Shown one piece after another: positions 27,492 to 37,083 of a stretch of 64,000 nucleotides of DNA. How positions within the stretch are numbered: the stretch's first letter is position 1; every line of letters begins with the position of its first letter. The translations under genes and the position numbers were made by a program. A model generated the notes under the pieces. That model ran no database searches, was not told the DNA's origin, and saw nothing but the letters and a program-made list of their open reading frames with translations. The DNA is from an uncultured Tenacibaculum sp. (lineage in GTDB: Bacteria > Bacteroidota > Bacteroidia > Flavobacteriales > Flavobacteriaceae): contig CANMJA010000009.1 in assembly GCA_947498055.1 (NCBI GenBank), positions 52,219 to 116,218 of the forward strand, in the 5' to 3' direction.

Positions 27492-27921
27492 TTTGATTGT
27501 TTTTAGGTTATTATTGCCTTTTAATTTTTTTGTCTTTTATGGCTTAACTAAGACACTGTTTAATATTTATCGATAAAAAGCAAACAAAAATAAATTTGAT
27601 CTAAAAAAAACTCTAGAGAGCTATAAATCAAATATATAAATTTTGTTTAAATAATTAACTAAATAATTAAACAAATATTGTTTAGAAATTTAAATCTCTC
27701 TTAAAAAGGCTTTTTTTAACATTAATTTAAGAGTTGACTTATTTTAAATTATAGAAATCTCAATCTATTTTTATCGCAACCTCTTTCTATTAACTATATT
27801 TCCAATACATTACGATAATCAAAAAAATGATATTGTAACTTTTAAAAAGCGTACTAAAAAATTCGTTCTCTAAATTATTCTTTTACATTTATATTAATAC
27901 TTTTGTCTTCAAAATAAAATT
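27492..27921. other. Divergent AT-rich intergenic region with a palindrome
   Basis: 430 nt without a gene. It holds possible reverse -7 boxes for the fasciclin gene (CAAAAATA at 27585-27592, CAAATATA at 27629-27636). An imperfect palindrome at 27642-27675 has perfect 9-bp arms TTTGTTTAA / TTAAACAAA. A forward TACTTTTG box at 27898-27905 precedes the next gene's ATG by 16 nt. Confidence 0.5.
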
Positions 27922-28287
27922 ATGCAATTACTTAAAAGAGTTGGTTATTATTTAGTGGGACTAACTTTCGGAATTTTGGCTGTTTCTTTTTTTTGGAAAA
28001 ATAAAAAAGTAACTTTTGATTATGGTATGGATGCTAGAACTTTAAAAAGTATTCGTATTAGAAAAAGAATCTTTTCTGATACGGCTAAAGAATCAATGGC
28101 AGCTAATAATATAGATACTTCGAAAATTTCAGAAATTTTAAAAAATGGTGATGTAAATTTTGGCAAGAGTAAGCCTCGTTTAAAACCTTGCGCGGAATAT
28201 TATGTAACTAGTGAGAAAATAGATTTATATGTTATACGATGTGATAGTACGTCTACCATAGATAAGGTTTACTTTAAAGAGAAGTAA
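27922..28287 (+). CDS. DUF4258-like membrane-anchored protein
   Basis: 121 residues: one N-terminal membrane helix (VGYYLVGLTFGILAVSFFW) and a small soluble domain with FDYGMDARTLKSIRIRKRIF, a central NFGKSKPRLKPCAEYYV, and a C-terminal strand VIRCDSTSTIDKV. The text matches my recollection of a conserved flavobacterial family described as DUF4258-containing; function unknown. A TACTTTTG box lies just upstream. It converges on the YdeI-like gene. Confidence 0.6.
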   Translation: MQLLKRVGYYLVGLTFGILAVSFFWKNKKVTFDYGMDARTLKSIRIRKRIFSDTAKESMAANNIDTSKISEILKNGDVNFGKSKPRLKPCAEYYVTSEKIDLYVIRCDSTSTIDKVYFKEK

Positions 28288-28328
28288 TATTTGAAAACGT
28301 AAAGTGCATTTTTATTTAAAAAGACTTC

Positions 28329-28916
28329 TTATTTTCTGTACTTATCGCTTAAACCGACACCACTTAAAATCATAGGAATTATTTTTTCTAGTCTCTTTTG
28401 TTTGGTTGTATCTCTTTTTGCAGAAATAAGATATTCTACAAACTCTCTTTTCTTACTAATTGTTAATGTTTCAAACCTTACTTCTAATTTTTGATTTCTA
28501 TCTAACTCTTTTTTTAAAATATCTGGAATAATTATAGGTTTTTTGTTTTTTGTAGGCTTCAATTCTTTTCGTAACTCTGCATTCTTCATAGCCTCATACA
28601 CATAACTCTTAATAAGATCTTTATCTATTTCTTTTATATGGGAAAACCTCCATTGCCGAAGGGCTTTTGTTTTATTTTCTTGTGCGTTAACCAATTTTTT
28701 TTGATTGTCATTTAAAAATACTCCCTGATGAAACCACAAACCAAAATAATTTTTAAACGCTACCATACCAATAATATTTTTATTTTTATATACATAAGCA
28801 GGCATATTCCATTTTATAGTTTCTTCTAACAGTAATTCCAATAACAAAGAACGCAAGAGTTTTAATTCTTGCGTCCATTTAGTGTTATCTATATATTGAG
28901 TTACTTTTTCGTTCAC
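28329..28916 (-). CDS. DUF1801 / YdeI-OmpD-associated family protein
   Basis: 195 residues. The N-terminal half is DUF1801-like (IKWNMPAYVYKNKNIIGMVAFKNYFGLWFHQG). The C-terminal half is the YdeI-type region ending RLEKIIPMILSGVGLSDKYRK. The start is GTG at 28916-28914, overlapping the TAG stop of the upstream VOC gene by 1 nt; no internal Met precedes the conserved core. Members of the family are linked to peptide and bacteriocin resistance in some bacteria; here the role is unknown. Confidence 0.8.
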   Translation of the reverse strand: MNEKVTQYIDNTKWTQELKLLRSLLLELLLEETIKWNMPAYVYKNKNIIGMVAFKNYFGLWFHQGVFLNDNQKKLVNAQENKTKALRQWRFSHIKEIDKDLIKSYVYEAMKNAELRKELKPTKNKKPIIIPDILKKELDRNQKLEVRFETLTISKKREFVEYLISAKRDTTKQKRLEKIIPMILSGVGLSDKYRK

Positions 28917-29347
28917 TAGATATTAGATTGAGATGCATCATTTAAAGAAATCATCCATTGTACACCATATTTATCTCTTAACATACCAAATTTCCCTCCC
29001 CAAAAAACAGTTTCAAAAGGCATAAAAACAAAACCACCTACAAGTAAACTATTAAAAATTGTAATAGCTTCATTTTCATCATTTGTGTTTATATTAATTG
29101 CAAAATTATTTCCAGTTTTAAGTTCCTCATTTTCGTTTAAAAAATCTGAAGCCATTAAAGTTAAATTTCCTGCAATAAGTGTGGCATGCATAATCCAATT
29201 TTTTGCAAAATCTGGTGCAACAAAAACATTAGATGGAGCATCTTTAAAATACATTTTTTGAGTAATTTCTCCTCCCAAAACATCTGCATAAAAGTCTATA
29301 ACTTCTTCACAATTGCCATTAAAATGTAAATATGTACTTGCTCTCAT
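28916..29347 (-). CDS. VOC family protein (PhnB-like)
   Basis: 143 residues with the beta-alpha-beta-beta-beta fold of PhnB/3-demethylubiquinone-methyltransferase-like VOC proteins: YLHFNGNCEEVIDFYADVLGG, MHATLIAGNLTLMASD, and FWGGKFGMLRDKYGVQWMI. Metal ligands of glyoxalase I are not evident. It is the middle gene of a minus-strand run recQ, VOC, YdeI-like, with short spacings (16 and -1 nt), so co-transcription from the recQ promoter is likely. Confidence 0.85.
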   Translation of the reverse strand: MRASTYLHFNGNCEEVIDFYADVLGGEITQKMYFKDAPSNVFVAPDFAKNWIMHATLIAGNLTLMASDFLNENEELKTGNNFAININTNDENEAITIFNSLLVGGFVFMPFETVFWGGKFGMLRDKYGVQWMISLNDASQSNI

Positions 29348-29363
29348 CTATATTTAATTTTGA

Positions 29364-31553
29364 TTAATTTGCTACATCACTTGTAAACTTAATACGCATT
29401 AATCGTAATTCATCATCGTCATAATCTCCATCAAACTCGTCTAATGCTTCTTGAATTTTATCTGATTCAGCTTCCATAAAATACTCAGAAATTTCTTCCT
29501 GTTGATCTTCATCTAACAAATCTTCAATGGCATAATCAATATTTAATTTAGTTCCTGAAAATACAATTGCTTCCATCTCTTTTATTAAATCACTCATCTC
29601 TAAGCCTTTAGATTTTGCAATATCTTCTAATGGTAATTTTCTATCTGTATTTTGAATAATATATAATTTCAATCCAGAATTAACTCCTGTACTTTTTACT
29701 ACTAAATCATCTGGTCGAGTTATATCGTTATCTTCTACATATTCTGTAATAACTTTGATAAAATCTTTTCCATATTTTTTGGCTTTACCTTCTCCAACAC
29801 CATGAACTTTAGATAATTCTTCTAAAGTAATAGGGTACTTTAATGCCATATCATCAATAGAAGGATCTTGAAAAACAGCAAATGGTGGAACTCCCATTTT
29901 TTTACCTACTTGTTTTCTAAGGTCTTTTAAAATTGCTACTAACTTAGCATCTGCAGCTCCTCCAGAAGATTTTGCATTAGTAATAATAGAACTATCGTTT
30001 TCAGAAGCATAGGTATGATCTTCCGTCATCATAAATGATTCTGGATTTTCTATAAATTTTTTACCATTAGCGGTTAATTTAACAACACCATATTGTTCTA
30101 TCTCTTTTCTAATTAAATCTGCAACCAACATTTGTCTAATTAAAGCCATCCAATAATTAGAAGTTTTTTCTTTACCTATTCCAAAGAATGGTTGTTGTGT
30201 TGTTTTATGCGATTTTAGAAGAGCATTTTCGTTACCTATTAATGTATTAACCACTTCTTTTGCTTTATACATTTCATTGGTATTCTTTATTACTTTTAAA
30301 ATAGTAACCACTTCATCTTTTGCTTCGTGCTTCTTTTTCGGATTACGCATATTGTCATCCATTTCAGCTCCTTCTCCATGAACAGCATCAAATTCTTCTC
30401 CAAAATAATGCAGAATATATTTTCGACGATTCATAGATGTTTCTGCATATCCTACCACTTCTTGTAGTAAGGCGTGACCAACCTCTTGCTCTGCAACAGG
30501 TTTGTTAGCCATAAATTTTTCGAGCTTCTCTATGTCTTTATACGCATAAAAAGTTAAGCAATGTCCTTCTCCTCCATCTCTACCTGCTCTACCAGTTTCT
30601 TGGTAATAACTTTCTAAACTTTTAGGTATATCATGATGAATTACAAATCGCACATCTGGTTTATCTATTCCCATTCCAAAAGCAATAGTAGCAACTATAA
30701 CATCGCAATCTTCCATCAAAAACATATCTTGATGTTTTGCTCTAGTTTTAGCATCAAAACCTGCATGATATGGATATGCATTTACTCCATTTACTTGTAA
30801 AACTTGTGCTATTTCTTCTACTTTTTTTCTACTTAAACAATAAATAATTCCAGATTTTCCTTCGCGTTGTTTAATAAAACGAATAATATCTTTTTCTATA
30901 TCTTTTGTTTTAGGGCGTACTTCATAAAATAAGTTCGGTCTATTAAATGATGCTTTAAACACATTAGCATCAGACATTCCTAATGTTTTTAAGATATCTT
31001 CCTGAACTTTTTCTGTCGCAGTAGCTGTTAAAGCTATGACAGGCACGTTATCTATTTGTCTAATTATAGAACGAAGATTTCTATACTCTGGCCTAAAATC
31101 GTGTCCCCATTCAGAAATACAATGCGCCTCATCTATCGCAACAAACGAAATAGTTTGCTGCTTTAGAAACTCTACATATTCTTCTTTTATGAGCGATTCT
31201 GGCGCTACATATAGTAGTTTTGTAACTCCACTAGCAATATCAGTTTTTACTTGATTAATTTCTGATTTGTTTAATGAAGAGTTTAAAACATGAGCAATAC
31301 CATGAGTTTCTGAAATTCCTCTAATAGCATCTACCTGATTTTTCATCAAAGCGATTAAAGGAGAGACTACAATAGCAGTACCTTCTTTCATTAATGCTGG
31401 TAATTGATAACAGAGTGATTTACCTCCTCCCGTAGGCATTATCACAAAAGTATTCTCATTATTTAAAATGCTTGTTACGACATCTTCCTGCAGTCCTTTG
31501 AATTGATTAAATCCAAAAAACTTTTTTAAAGCATTGTATAAATCCATTTCCAT
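29364..31553 (-). CDS. recQ: ATP-dependent DNA helicase RecQ
   Basis: 729 residues, a 3'-5' DNA helicase for recombination and fork repair. Walker A is MPTGGGKS (Lys45), the DEAH box is DEAH at 141-144, and the aromatic-rich loop [11 protein letters not shown] follows. Helicase domain 2 has [21 protein letters not shown] and [10 protein letters not shown]. The RQC region lacks the usual four zinc cysteines ([17 protein letters not shown] with no later CxxC). An HRDC domain lies at about 525-600, followed by an acidic C-terminal extension. Start at 31553; Met3 is an alternative. Confidence 0.94.
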   Translation of the reverse strand: MEMDLYNALKKFFGFNQFKGLQEDVVTSILNNENTFVIMPTGGGKSLCYQLPALMKEGTAIVVSPLIALMKNQVDAIRGISETHGIAHVLNSSLNKSEINQVKTDIASGVTKLLYVAPESLIKEEYVEFLKQQTISFVAIDEAHCISEWGHDFRPEYRNLRSIIRQIDNVPVIALTATATEKVQEDILKTLGMSDANVFKASFNRPNLFYEVRPKTKDIEKDIIRFIKQREGKSGIIYCLSRKKVEEIAQVLQVNGVNAYPYHAGFDAKTRAKHQDMFLMEDCDVIVATIAFGMGIDKPDVRFVIHHDIPKSLESYYQETGRAGRDGGEGHCLTFYAYKDIEKLEKFMANKPVAEQEVGHALLQEVVGYAETSMNRRKYILHYFGEEFDAVHGEGAEMDDNMRNPKKKHEAKDEVVTILKVIKNTNEMYKAKEVVNTLIGNENALLKSHKTTQQPFFGIGKEKTSNYWMALIRQMLVADLIRKEIEQYGVVKLTANGKKFIENPESFMMTEDHTYASENDSSIITNAKSSGGAADAKLVAILKDLRKQVGKKMGVPPFAVFQDPSIDDMALKYPITLEELSKVHGVGEGKAKKYGKDFIKVITEYVEDNDITRPDDLVVKSTGVNSGLKLYIIQNTDRKLPLEDIAKSKGLEMSDLIKEMEAIVFSGTKLNIDYAIEDLLDEDQQEEISEYFMEAESDKIQEALDEFDGDYDDDELRLMRIKFTSDVAN

Positions 31554-31572
31554 ATATATGTTTCCCGTATGC

Positions 31573-31601
31573 CAAATTTAAAAATTCAAAACAACTCTCA
31601 A
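31573..31601 (-). promoter_or_regulatory. Candidate recQ promoter
   Basis: On the minus strand, TTG (31601-31599), an 18-nt spacer and TAAATTTG (31580-31573) match the Bacteroidota consensus fully. Transcription would start near 31567, about 14 nt before the recQ ATG. Confidence 0.6.
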
Positions 31602-31698
31602 AAATAAACATACTAAAGTTAACGAAATTTTCTTAAAAAAGGGTTTATCTAGTAGCTAAAATATTCCTATTTTTACCACTAAATTAAACCTATTTCGT

Positions 31699-32670
31699 TT
31701 GAAAAATTCAGATTTAATAATAGCTAACGCTAAAAAAACAATTGAGCTTCAAAGCAATAGCATAGCTAATTTAGTTAATTTTTTGGATAATTCCTTCGCA
31801 GATGCTGTTAACTTCATATTAAATTCTAAAGGAAGAGTTATTATTACTGGAATAGGTAAAAGCGCTAACATTGCTACTAAAATAGTTGCTACCTTTAATT
31901 CTACTGGTACACCAGCTGTTTTTATGCATGCTGCAGACGCTATTCATGGAGATTTAGGAAATATTCAAAAGGAAGATGTTGTTATTTGTATTTCTAAAAG
32001 TGGTAATACTCCTGAAATTAAAGTGTTAATACCTCTTATTAAAGCTGCTAACAATAAAATAATAGCAATTACAGGAAACTCTAGTTCTTTTTTAGGTAAA
32101 AATGCAGATTTTACTTTAAATTCTTATGTAGAAAAAGAAGCGGATCCTAATAATCTTGCTCCTACTACTAGCACAACAGCTCAGTTAGTTCTTGGAGATG
32201 CTTTGGCTGTTTGTTTATTAGACTTGCGTGGTTTTACCAATAATGATTTTGCAAAATATCATCCGGGTGGGGCTTTGGGAAAAAGACTTTACTTAAGAGT
32301 TTCAGATTTAATTAAAAATAATGAGATACCAAAAGTACTTCCTACAGATGAAGTTAAGAAAGTTATTGTAGAAATTTCTGAAAAACGCCTAGGCGTTACT
32401 GCTGTTGTAAATACTACCAACAAAATTGAAGGTATTATTACAGATGGCGACATACGTAGAATGTTAAATAAAACTACACAAATAGATAATTTAAGAGCAG
32501 TAGATATTATGAGTAAAAAACCTAAAGTTATTCATGTAGATGAAATGGCTGTAAGTGCTTTAGAAACTTTAGAAACAAATAATATTTCACAAATATTAGT
32601 AAATGATACTACTGGCAACTATGTTGGTGTTGTACATTTACATGATTTATTAAAAGAAGGAATTTTTTAG
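31699..32670 (+). CDS. kdsD: Arabinose-5-phosphate isomerase, KpsF/GutQ family
   Basis: 323 residues. It converts D-ribulose 5-phosphate to D-arabinose 5-phosphate, the first step toward Kdo in lipopolysaccharide. An SIS domain (about 35-175, with ITGIGKSANIATKIV, HGDLG and SKSGNTPE) is followed by two CBS domains (about 200-323). The start is TTG at 31699; the next in-frame Met is far inside the SIS domain. The stop abuts the tatC ATG with no gap. The operon kdsD-tatC-CMD-lptB is typical of Flavobacteriaceae. Confidence 0.9.
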   Translation: MKNSDLIIANAKKTIELQSNSIANLVNFLDNSFADAVNFILNSKGRVIITGIGKSANIATKIVATFNSTGTPAVFMHAADAIHGDLGNIQKEDVVICISKSGNTPEIKVLIPLIKAANNKIIAITGNSSSFLGKNADFTLNSYVEKEADPNNLAPTTSTTAQLVLGDALAVCLLDLRGFTNNDFAKYHPGGALGKRLYLRVSDLIKNNEIPKVLPTDEVKKVIVEISEKRLGVTAVVNTTNKIEGIITDGDIRRMLNKTTQIDNLRAVDIMSKKPKVIHVDEMAVSALETLETNNISQILVNDTTGNYVGVVHLHDLLKEGIF

Positions 32671-33498
32671 ATGTCAGAAGAAAAAGAAATGTCATTTTTA
32701 GACCATCTAGAAGAATTAAGATGGCATATAGTTAGAAGTTTTTCCGCTATTTTTATCGTAGCTTTATTAGTATTTATTTACATTAAGGTTATTTTTGATA
32801 AAGTATTATTAGCACATTTAAAATCTGATTTTTTAACCTATCAATTTTTCTGTAAAGCTTTTTCTGCTATTGGTATTGATAGTAATTTTTGTAACATACA
32901 ATTTAAACAAACACTACAGGTTTTAAATCCAACTCAACAATTAATGACCGCTATTTGGTCTTCTTTAATTTTAGGTTTTGTCATCTCTTTCCCTTATGTT
33001 TTATGGGAAATGTGGCGTTTTATATCACCTGGTTTAAACAAAAATGAACGAAAAAAATCTAGAGGTTTTATTTTTTATGCTTCTCTTCTTTTCTTTTTAG
33101 GAATACTATTTAGTTACTTTGTTATCATACCAATGTCTGTCTATTTTTTCTATAATTTTTCTATAGGAGATGCCATACAAAATAACTTTAAACTAGAAGC
33201 TTATATTAGTCTTGTAACAAACACTTTAATTGGTGTAGCATTCTTTTTTGAATTGCCAATTATTATTTATTTTTTATCTAAAATAGGTCTAATTACCCCT
33301 AAATTTTTAAAAACTTATCGCAAACATGCTTTGGTTATAGTTTTAATACTATCAGCAATTATTACACCTCCAGATATTGCTAGTCAAATAATTGTTACAG
33401 TACCTATCATGTTTTTATATGAAATAAGTATTCATATCTCAAAATTTGTAATTAAAAAACAACTTAAAAATGTCGAAAAAAGTCCAAGAGTTCAATGA
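32671..33498 (+). CDS. tatC: Sec-independent protein translocase subunit TatC
   Basis: 275 residues, integral inner-membrane protein that binds twin-arginine signals. The N-terminal MSFLDHLEELRWHIVRS is the TatC signature, and WEMWRFISPGL, the P-loop region FYNFSIGDA and six predicted helices follow. It begins immediately after the kdsD stop and its 3' end overlaps the CMD-family gene by 29 nt. No tatA is visible in the window. Confidence 0.94.
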   Translation: MSEEKEMSFLDHLEELRWHIVRSFSAIFIVALLVFIYIKVIFDKVLLAHLKSDFLTYQFFCKAFSAIGIDSNFCNIQFKQTLQVLNPTQQLMTAIWSSLILGFVISFPYVLWEMWRFISPGLNKNERKKSRGFIFYASLLFFLGILFSYFVIIPMSVYFFYNFSIGDAIQNNFKLEAYISLVTNTLIGVAFFFELPIIIYFLSKIGLITPKFLKTYRKHALVIVLILSAIITPPDIASQIIVTVPIMFLYEISIHISKFVIKKQLKNVEKSPRVQ

Positions 33499-33817
33499 GT
33501 ATCGCTCAAAAATGAACGAAAAAATTCTAGAGACTGATAATAAAGTAATTAAAAGGATATTTAATTTAGATACCAACGTGTATGCAGCAGGACATTTGCC
33601 TGTTAAAACAAAAGAATTATTAGGTTTAGTAGCTTCTACCGTTTTACGTTGCGATGATTGTATTGCCTATCATTTAGAAACAGCATATAAAAATGGAGTT
33701 ACTAAAGAAGAAATGATGGAAACCATGTCTGTAGCAACATTAGTTGGTGGAACTATAGTAATACCGCATTTGCGTCGTGCAGTAGAATTTTGGGAAGCTT
33801 TAGAAGAGCAAGAATAA
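33470..33817 (+). CDS. Carboxymuconolactone decarboxylase (AhpD-like) family protein
   Basis: 115 residues. The AhpD-type motif RCDDCIAYH holds Cys61, Cys64 and His68, suggesting redox or peroxidase-linked activity rather than decarboxylation. Conserved text TKELLGLVAS and the second helix pair EEMMETMSVATLVGG support the family. The start overlaps tatC by 29 nt in another frame, so it is translated in coupling. It is cytoplasmic. Confidence 0.87.
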   Translation: MSKKVQEFNEYRSKMNEKILETDNKVIKRIFNLDTNVYAAGHLPVKTKELLGLVASTVLRCDDCIAYHLETAYKNGVTKEEMMETMSVATLVGGTIVIPHLRRAVEFWEALEEQE

Positions 33818-33880
33818 ATTAACAAGCATTTAGCTAATTACCTCATTTATTAACTATTAATTTGTAGCCTATTTTATTCT

Positions 33881-34615
33881 ATGATTTTAAAAGCAGATAA
33901 CATACAAAAGATTTATGGAAGTCGTAAAGTTGTAAAAGGAATTTCTTTACAAGTAGAACAAGGCGAAATTATAGGGCTTTTAGGTCCCAATGGTGCTGGA
34001 AAAACAACTTCTTTTTACATGATTGTTGGAATGATTAAGCCCAACCATGGAAAAATTTTCTTAGACAATTTAGAAATTACAGAAGATGCCATGTACAAAA
34101 GAGCCCAAAAAGGAATTGGCTATTTAGCACAAGAAGCTTCTGTTTTTAGAAAGTTATCTGTAGAAGATAATATTTTATCTGTTCTAGAATTTACAAATCG
34201 TACAAAAAAAGAACAAAAAGAACGATTAGAGGAATTAATAGAAGAGTTTAGCTTAGGTCATGTTCGAAAAAACAGAGGTGATTTACTTTCAGGTGGAGAA
34301 CGAAGAAGAACTGAGATAGCACGTTGTTTGGCTTCTGATCCTAAATTTATTTTATTAGATGAGCCTTTTGCTGGGGTAGATCCTATTGCTGTAGAAGATA
34401 TACAAGGTATTGTAGCACAGCTTAAAAATAAAAACATTGGTATTCTTATTACCGATCATGATGTACAAGCTACACTAGCTATTACAGATAGAACGTACTT
34501 AATGTATAATGGTGGTATTCTAAAAGAAGGAACTCCTGAAGAACTAGCGGCAGATGAAACCGTACGAAAAGTATACTTAGGAAAGGATTTTGAATTAAAG
34601 AAGAAAAGGTTTTAA
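33881..34615 (+). CDS. lptB: LPS export ABC transporter ATP-binding protein LptB
   Basis: 244 residues. The cytoplasmic ATPase powers LptFG-driven extraction of lipopolysaccharide from the inner membrane. Walker [11 protein letters not shown]-loop with [12 protein letters not shown], signature LSGGERRR, Walker [13 protein letters not shown] and the switch His in ITDHDV are all present. The [11 protein letters not shown] text is distinctive of LptB. It closes the kdsD-tatC-CMD operon, linking Kdo precursor supply to LPS export. Confidence 0.94.
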   Translation: MILKADNIQKIYGSRKVVKGISLQVEQGEIIGLLGPNGAGKTTSFYMIVGMIKPNHGKIFLDNLEITEDAMYKRAQKGIGYLAQEASVFRKLSVEDNILSVLEFTNRTKKEQKERLEELIEEFSLGHVRKNRGDLLSGGERRRTEIARCLASDPKFILLDEPFAGVDPIAVEDIQGIVAQLKNKNIGILITDHDVQATLAITDRTYLMYNGGILKEGTPEELAADETVRKVYLGKDFELKKKRF

Positions 34616-34629
34616 TACTTTAATCAAGT

Positions 34630-34656
34630 GTAAAAGTTTGTTTTTAATACTTTTAC
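34630..34656 (+). terminator. Weak AT-rich hairpin after lptB
   Basis: GTAAAAGT (34630-34637) and ACTTTTAC (34649-34656) form a perfect 8-bp AT-rich stem 15 nt after the lptB stop. There is no strong T-run behind it, so termination is uncertain. The rest of 34616-34874 shows nothing recognisable. Confidence 0.35.
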
Positions 34657-34874
34657 CGTCTTTTCACCTTTTCTAACAAACAATAAATAGTGTATTCAGA
34701 AGTTATCTATTTTCAGAAAGGATATTGTGAGAAATTTTTAAGCTAAAAAAATTATTACAACTCTTTAAACTAGTAATTATGGGTAATCTAATTATATACC
34801 TGTAAGTTTTTGGAATTCTTTTAAAATAAATAAAATCACTTCCTTTAATTAGAAGGTTATAAAAAAAAACGGTA

Positions 34875-35612
34875 ATGAACACAAAGAATATCCATTTTTA
34901 TTTGCTGAAGTTAATACCTAATTCAAAAAGTTTTTTATGGCTTATATTCCTTTTTTTAGCTTTTATATGTGGAACTCTTTTTGGACAAAAAGTGAAGGTA
35001 AATAAATGTGATTTTACATTTAATGTGAAAATAAAAAAACAAGATTCTATACCTTTAAAAAATAAAAAAGGGAAAATTATTAAATATTGGACTCAATCTG
35101 AATTTAATTATATAACGTCTTATTTAACCATTGATAATAGCACTAGTAATAGATCTAGAATTAAATCTATAGATGAAGTAATTGTTAATTATGGTGATAA
35201 TTTTTATACCAAAAACCAGATAGAAGTACTGAATAAAACTATTTCTGGACTCTGGATTTCTAATGATTATTTAACTACTGATTTTGCTGAATGGGTTTTT
35301 ATAATGAATAGAGGCTCTTTAAGTGAAAGTAGCAATCCTGATAAAAAAAATTATTTTTTCGTTTATTCGAAACCTACTCCAAAATCAACTAAAAAAACAT
35401 TAGACATTAATAATTTTTTTGAAGAAGGCAACAATACTACTTTACACAAAATAAATATATTAGAATGTAAAGGTAAATGGACTAAAGTAAAAATTTCTGT
35501 AGCCAAACTAAATATGGAAATTGTAGGTTGGATGCCATGGTATAATTTCTGCTACAATATCTTAACCACCTGTACAAACGACCCTAAAACTTTGATTGAA
35601 AATGAGGAGTAA
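34875..35612 (+). CDS. Hypothetical exported protein with SH3-like C-terminus
   Basis: 245 residues with a hydrophobic signal or anchor (FLWLIFLFLAFICGTLFG, about 20-37). A middle region with TSYLTIDNSTSNRSRIKSI is followed by a C-terminal segment, CKGKWTKVKISVAK and then GWMPWYNFCYNILTTCT. The W-x-KV and GW spacing recalls bacterial SH3-type domains that end with a C-N-x-x-T-T-C motif. No enzymatic motif. It is a single gene with long flanks on both sides. Confidence 0.6.
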   Translation: MNTKNIHFYLLKLIPNSKSFLWLIFLFLAFICGTLFGQKVKVNKCDFTFNVKIKKQDSIPLKNKKGKIIKYWTQSEFNYITSYLTIDNSTSNRSRIKSIDEVIVNYGDNFYTKNQIEVLNKTISGLWISNDYLTTDFAEWVFIMNRGSLSESSNPDKKNYFFVYSKPTPKSTKKTLDINNFFEEGNNTTLHKINILECKGKWTKVKISVAKLNMEIVGWMPWYNFCYNILTTCTNDPKTLIENEE

Positions 35613-35851
35613 AAATAATAATTACTAATAGTTTAAATTGTTTTTAGTACTAATCATAGGTAGTTTTCTTTTATATTTTATTAAAACTATATCTTTTTTT
35701 AACTCTTTTTCATCTGTCAACATAGATGGAAATTCAAGTTAATTCATTAACTTTATAAATGAGGCAATTTTCTATAACTTGAATAATTTTTATAGTTAAT
35801 TAGCAAAACAGTTAGAAATAGTTCTAAAAACACATATAAAACTACAACAAT

Positions 35852-36079
35852 ATGAAAGAGCATATAAAAATATTTACAGGCACTTCTATTTTGGTAAATA
35901 GATTGGCTTTTCTGTTAGAAGAACAAAATATACCTTCAATAATTAAAAACGATAAAGAATCTGGCAGGCTTGCTGGTTTTGGTACTACTGGAAGTAGCGT
36001 AGAATTACACATTCTTAATACAGATATAGAAAAGTCAAAAAACATCATTGATTCTTTTAAGTTAGAAATAGGAATGTAA
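35852..36079 (+). CDS. DUF2007 domain protein
   Basis: 75 residues, one DUF2007 (putative signal-transducing, PII-like ferredoxin-fold) domain: KIFTGTSILVNRLAFLLEEQNIPSIIKND, then VELHILNTDIEKSKNIIDSF. It is a small cytoplasmic protein of unknown function. It stands alone, with 239 nt upstream lacking any clear promoter box. Confidence 0.8.
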   Translation: MKEHIKIFTGTSILVNRLAFLLEEQNIPSIIKNDKESGRLAGFGTTGSSVELHILNTDIEKSKNIIDSFKLEIGM

Positions 36080-36168
36080 AAGTTTCGTGTTCTAACGGTA
36101 ATCAAGTTCACTTTTTTTAATCTTTTTAGTTATTATTTATGTAATCTTGCTTCTTAAAATACTATTTA

Positions 36169-37026
36169 TTGAAATTAAGTGAAATACATACAGTACCCGT
36201 ATTAAAAAAACCTATTCGTTTACAAGAGTATGGTGTAGGTATTTTTGCTACCAATCCAACAAAATCAGGACTTAAAAAAGCTATTAAAAAACAATTAGTT
36301 TATGTAAACGATAAAATAGCTTCTACTGCCCTTTATATCAAAGGAAATGAAACTATTAAATTATTTTTAGAAGAAGAAAATAAAAACAAAAAACAATTTA
36401 TTTTTCCGTTAGAAGTTCTTTTTGAAGACGATTATTTAGCCATTATTTATAAGCCTCCAGGTATTTTAGTAAGTGGAAATTCTTTTGCTACTATTTATAA
36501 TGCTTTAGAACAAAATTTAAAAAAAAGCACTCAAAAAGATACAGTTCGTCCTCGTCCTGTACATCGATTAGATTATCCTACAAGTGGTTTATTGCTTATT
36601 GGAAAAACGAATATAGTAACTATTTTGTTGAATAAATTATTTGAGCATAAAGAAATTCAAAAAACATATCATGCAATTACCATTGGTAGTATGCAAAATT
36701 CAGATACTATTTCTTTAGAAATAGATGGTAAACAAGCAACTACAGATTACCATGTATTGAAATCTGTAACTTCCGAACGTTTCGGTTTTCTAAATTTAGT
36801 AGAATTAGATCCAAAAACTGGAAGAAGACACCAACTAAGAAAACATTTGCAAGCTATTGGAAATCCTATTTTAGGGGATAAAGAATATTTTATCAAAGGA
36901 TTGGTTTCTTTTGGGAATGGATTGTATTTACATGCTTCAAAATTAGAATTTACACATCCTATTACGAATAGAGAAATAAGCATTACAAAAGAACTTCCGA
37001 AGAAATTTAAGCGAATTTTCAAATAA
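36169..37026 (+). CDS. RluA-family RNA pseudouridine synthase
   Basis: 285 residues. It converts uridine to pseudouridine in rRNA or tRNA. An N-terminal S4-like region (about 15-65) precedes the catalytic domain with the motif HRLDYPTSG, where Asp is the nucleophile, then DPKTGRRHQLRKHLQAIG and GDKEY. The start is TTG at 36169; no in-frame Met precedes the conserved core. It ends 57 nt from the convergent MocR gene. Confidence 0.87.
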   Translation: MKLSEIHTVPVLKKPIRLQEYGVGIFATNPTKSGLKKAIKKQLVYVNDKIASTALYIKGNETIKLFLEEENKNKKQFIFPLEVLFEDDYLAIIYKPPGILVSGNSFATIYNALEQNLKKSTQKDTVRPRPVHRLDYPTSGLLLIGKTNIVTILLNKLFEHKEIQKTYHAITIGSMQNSDTISLEIDGKQATTDYHVLKSVTSERFGFLNLVELDPKTGRRHQLRKHLQAIGNPILGDKEYFIKGLVSFGNGLYLHASKLEFTHPITNREISITKELPKKFKRIFK

Positions 37027-37083
37027 TCACTAGCATTTAATCATGAATTTAGTGGGTAAAAAGAAGTAAAACGACAGTGTTTT

